Below are positions 62,828-64,000 of a stretch of 64,000 nt of DNA, piece after piece. Location: NCBI RefSeq assembly GCF_017814945.1, contig NZ_JAGIPX010000010.1:128-64127 (forward strand). Direction: 5' to 3'. The notes beneath the pieces are model-generated. The model was not told where the DNA came from. It saw only the letters and a program-made list of their open reading frames with translations, and searched no databases. The stretch comes from Paraburkholderia sp. LEh10. GTDB lineage: Bacteria > Pseudomonadota > Gammaproteobacteria > Burkholderiales > Burkholderiaceae. A program made the position numbers and the translations under genes. Each line of letters starts with the position of its first letter. The first letter of the stretch is position 1.

Positions 62828-63040
62828 TCAACGGCCCTGATTCAGCTCGCGCAAGCGGTCGGAAAGCGTCGATTGATGGTCAGACAGTGACACGCCGCCG
62901 TGCCAGCCTGTGTCCAATATGCTGTTGCTATCGCCTTCGATATAGCGAACGTGCAACCGTGCAACCAGGTACTCGTCATGGTGGCGCTCTCCATGCGCGG
63001 ACAAGAATAGAATCAGGCCTTTAATGTAGGCCAGTGTCAA
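62828..63040 (-). CDS. Possible small protein, 70 residues
   Basis: MTLAYIKGLILFLSAHGERH then DEYLVARLHVRYIEGDSNSI. A hydrophobic start and balanced composition suggest a real or recently decayed gene. No family recognised. The region 62523-63418 has lower GC than the rest and only short ORFs. Confidence 0.3.
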   Translation of the reverse strand: MTLAYIKGLILFLSAHGERHHDEYLVARLHVRYIEGDSNSILDTGWHGGVSLSDHQSTLSDRLRELNQGR

Positions 63041-63188
63041 TCAGGAACGAGAGCCTCTGGTTTGTCCGACACCGCTGCTCACCCACCCCTGCACATGATC
63101 CGCACAGATGCGAGCGTTTGAAAAATCAGATACAGGGTAAGGCGCGGGCTATGTAACTCAGAGCGCATGGTGGAGGGCCGGTTTCCTG

Positions 63189-63305
63189 ATGGGCGTCATC
63201 TACATCGTTGTCTGGCTGGTCGTCGGTCCGCTCTGGTGGAAGCTGCTTGCTCCCGGCGGCTCCCGGCTCGCGCCCGTAGCCGGGACAGATTTCCCGACTA
63301 AGTGA
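63189..63305 (+). CDS. Possible 38-residue membrane peptide
   Basis: MGVIYIVVWLVVGPLWWKLL is one membrane helix, then a short tail LAPGGSRLAPVAGTDFPTK. Could be the tail of a lost gene or a small protein. No clear ribosome site. Confidence 0.25.
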   Translation: MGVIYIVVWLVVGPLWWKLLAPGGSRLAPVAGTDFPTK

Positions 63306-63418
63306 ATAACCTGGCCTGGCTACGTGGGGTTTTCCCTTGTTTCGCCCAATGTCGATTCTGGCTTCGATGCATCGTCGTAGAGGTGTGTCCAATTTCTCCA
63401 GTAAAAGGTGAGCACATC

Positions 63419-63865
63419 ATGACTACCGGCACTGTCAATCTCCAACGGGTCGTGCGCGCGACTCCCGAACGCATCTATCGCGCGTTCCTCGAGCCCGATG
63501 CGATAGCAAAATGGCTGCCGCCTTACGGGTTCACCTGTCAGGTCCACCACATGGATGCGCGCACGGGCGGTACTCACAAGATGTCCTTTCGCAACTTCGG
63601 CACGGGTAACAGCCACTCGTTCGGCGGCGAGTATATCGAGCTGGTGCCGTTCGAGAAGATCCGCTACTCCGACCGCTTCGACGACCCGAATCTGCCTGGC
63701 GAGATGCAGGTTACCGTCTCATTGCGGCAGGTGTCCTGTGGAACCGAACTCACCATTGTGCAGGAGGGCGTGCCCGAAGTCATACCCGTGGAAATGTGCT
63801 ATCTCGGCTGGCAGGAGTCGCTGGTTCAGCTGGCAAGACTGGTCGAGCCCGAAATCCCTGACTGA
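63419..63865 (+). CDS. SRPBCC/AHSA1-family protein
   Basis: 148 residues: VVRATPERIYRAFLEPDAIA then KWLPPYGFTCQVHHMDARTG, MSFRNFGTGNSHSFGGEYIE, and the C-terminal GWQESLVQLARLVEPEI. This is the AHSA1-like START fold, with a hydrophobic ligand cavity; partner unknown. AAGGTGA is 7 bases upstream of ATG 63419. Stands alone at the right edge of the decayed region. Confidence 0.88.
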   Translation: MTTGTVNLQRVVRATPERIYRAFLEPDAIAKWLPPYGFTCQVHHMDARTGGTHKMSFRNFGTGNSHSFGGEYIELVPFEKIRYSDRFDDPNLPGEMQVTVSLRQVSCGTELTIVQEGVPEVIPVEMCYLGWQESLVQLARLVEPEIPD

Positions 63866-63933
63866 CGACGCCGGCCCGTGGCTCGGGTAGTTGCCCACGC
63901 AGACATCTGCGCGAAGGCCGCATTGCGATGGCA

Positions 63934-64000
63934 CTAGTCCAGCGATTGCGCAAACGTCTTCATGTACTTCATTCCGGTGTCGCACATGATCGTGACGATG
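63934..64000 (-). CDS. 3' end of a cysteine-synthase-like gene (partial)
   Basis: Only the last 21 codons are in the window: IVTIMCDTGMKYMKTFAQSL then Asp and stop TAG (CTA at 63934). VTxxCDxGxxY is the usual C-terminal block of PLP-dependent cysteine synthase/cystathionine beta-synthase proteins. The start lies beyond base 64000. Confidence 0.6.
   Translation of the reverse strand, partial: IVTIMCDTGMKYMKTFAQSLD

Overview
High GC content with strong third-position bias, the gene families present and their order all point to a chromosome segment of a Burkholderiaceae bacterium, most likely Paraburkholderia or Caballeronia. I inferred this from the sequence alone. No rRNA, tRNA, CRISPR array, phage or replication origin was recognised.

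Region 1 (about 300-19400) is a one-carbon island. It holds a lanthanide-type methanol dehydrogenase cluster on the plus strand (xoxF, cytochrome c xoxG, xoxJ, a secreted accessory protein, then a LysR regulator). On the minus strand is a tetrahydromethanopterin (H4MPT) formaldehyde-oxidation and cofactor-synthesis block: a pterin dehydratase-like protein, beta-RFAP synthase, mtdB, two ATP-grasp ligases, mch, a CitG-like protein, fae, a sigma-54 activator, a flavoprotein and a dihydropteroate-synthase-like protein. XoxF would make formaldehyde in the periplasm. Fae, MtdB and Mch would carry it to formyl-H4MPT. The formyltransferase/hydrolase genes are not in the window.

Region 2 (19400-25400) starts with a nested palindromic repeat of about 700 bp and a minisatellite. 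Then come a CstA carbon-starvation transporter with its YbdD-like partner and a divergent two-component system. Region 3 (25400-39700) is mixed metabolic and stress genes: beta-propeller proteins, DUF899/DUF2182, an oxidoreductase and alpha/beta hydrolase divergent from a CGNR regulator, HAD dehalogenase, MlaC-like protein, Ap4A phosphorylase next to an adenosine-specific kinase, an EamA exporter and a zinc alcohol dehydrogenase.

Region 4 (39747-43881) is a tight four-gene operon: DUF3348, a MotA/ExbB-like channel protein with a very long coiled-coil tail (DUF802), an OmpA/MotB-like protein, and DUF2894. Its architecture resembles the ZorAB motor of Zorya defence but lacks ZorC/ZorD/ZorE. It is the best candidate here for an undescribed system. 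Region 5 (43893-50010) has an EF-G-like GTPase, a DsbA/FrnE protein, an acyltransferase pseudogene, small zinc-ribbon proteins and a diguanylate cyclase.

Region 6 (50288-58692) is a LacI-controlled ABC sugar/polyol transporter operon with two ATPases and a 64-residue membrane protein, ending in separate dhaL and dhaK genes with no dhaM. Region 7 (58774-64000) has a LysR regulator, a decayed MFS gene, a Gfo/Idh/MocA dehydrogenase and a divergent type II dehydroquinase-like gene. After that come a broken IS630-type transposase overlapping a DUF6429 gene, small ORFs, an SRPBCC protein and the 3' end of a cysteine-synthase-like gene.
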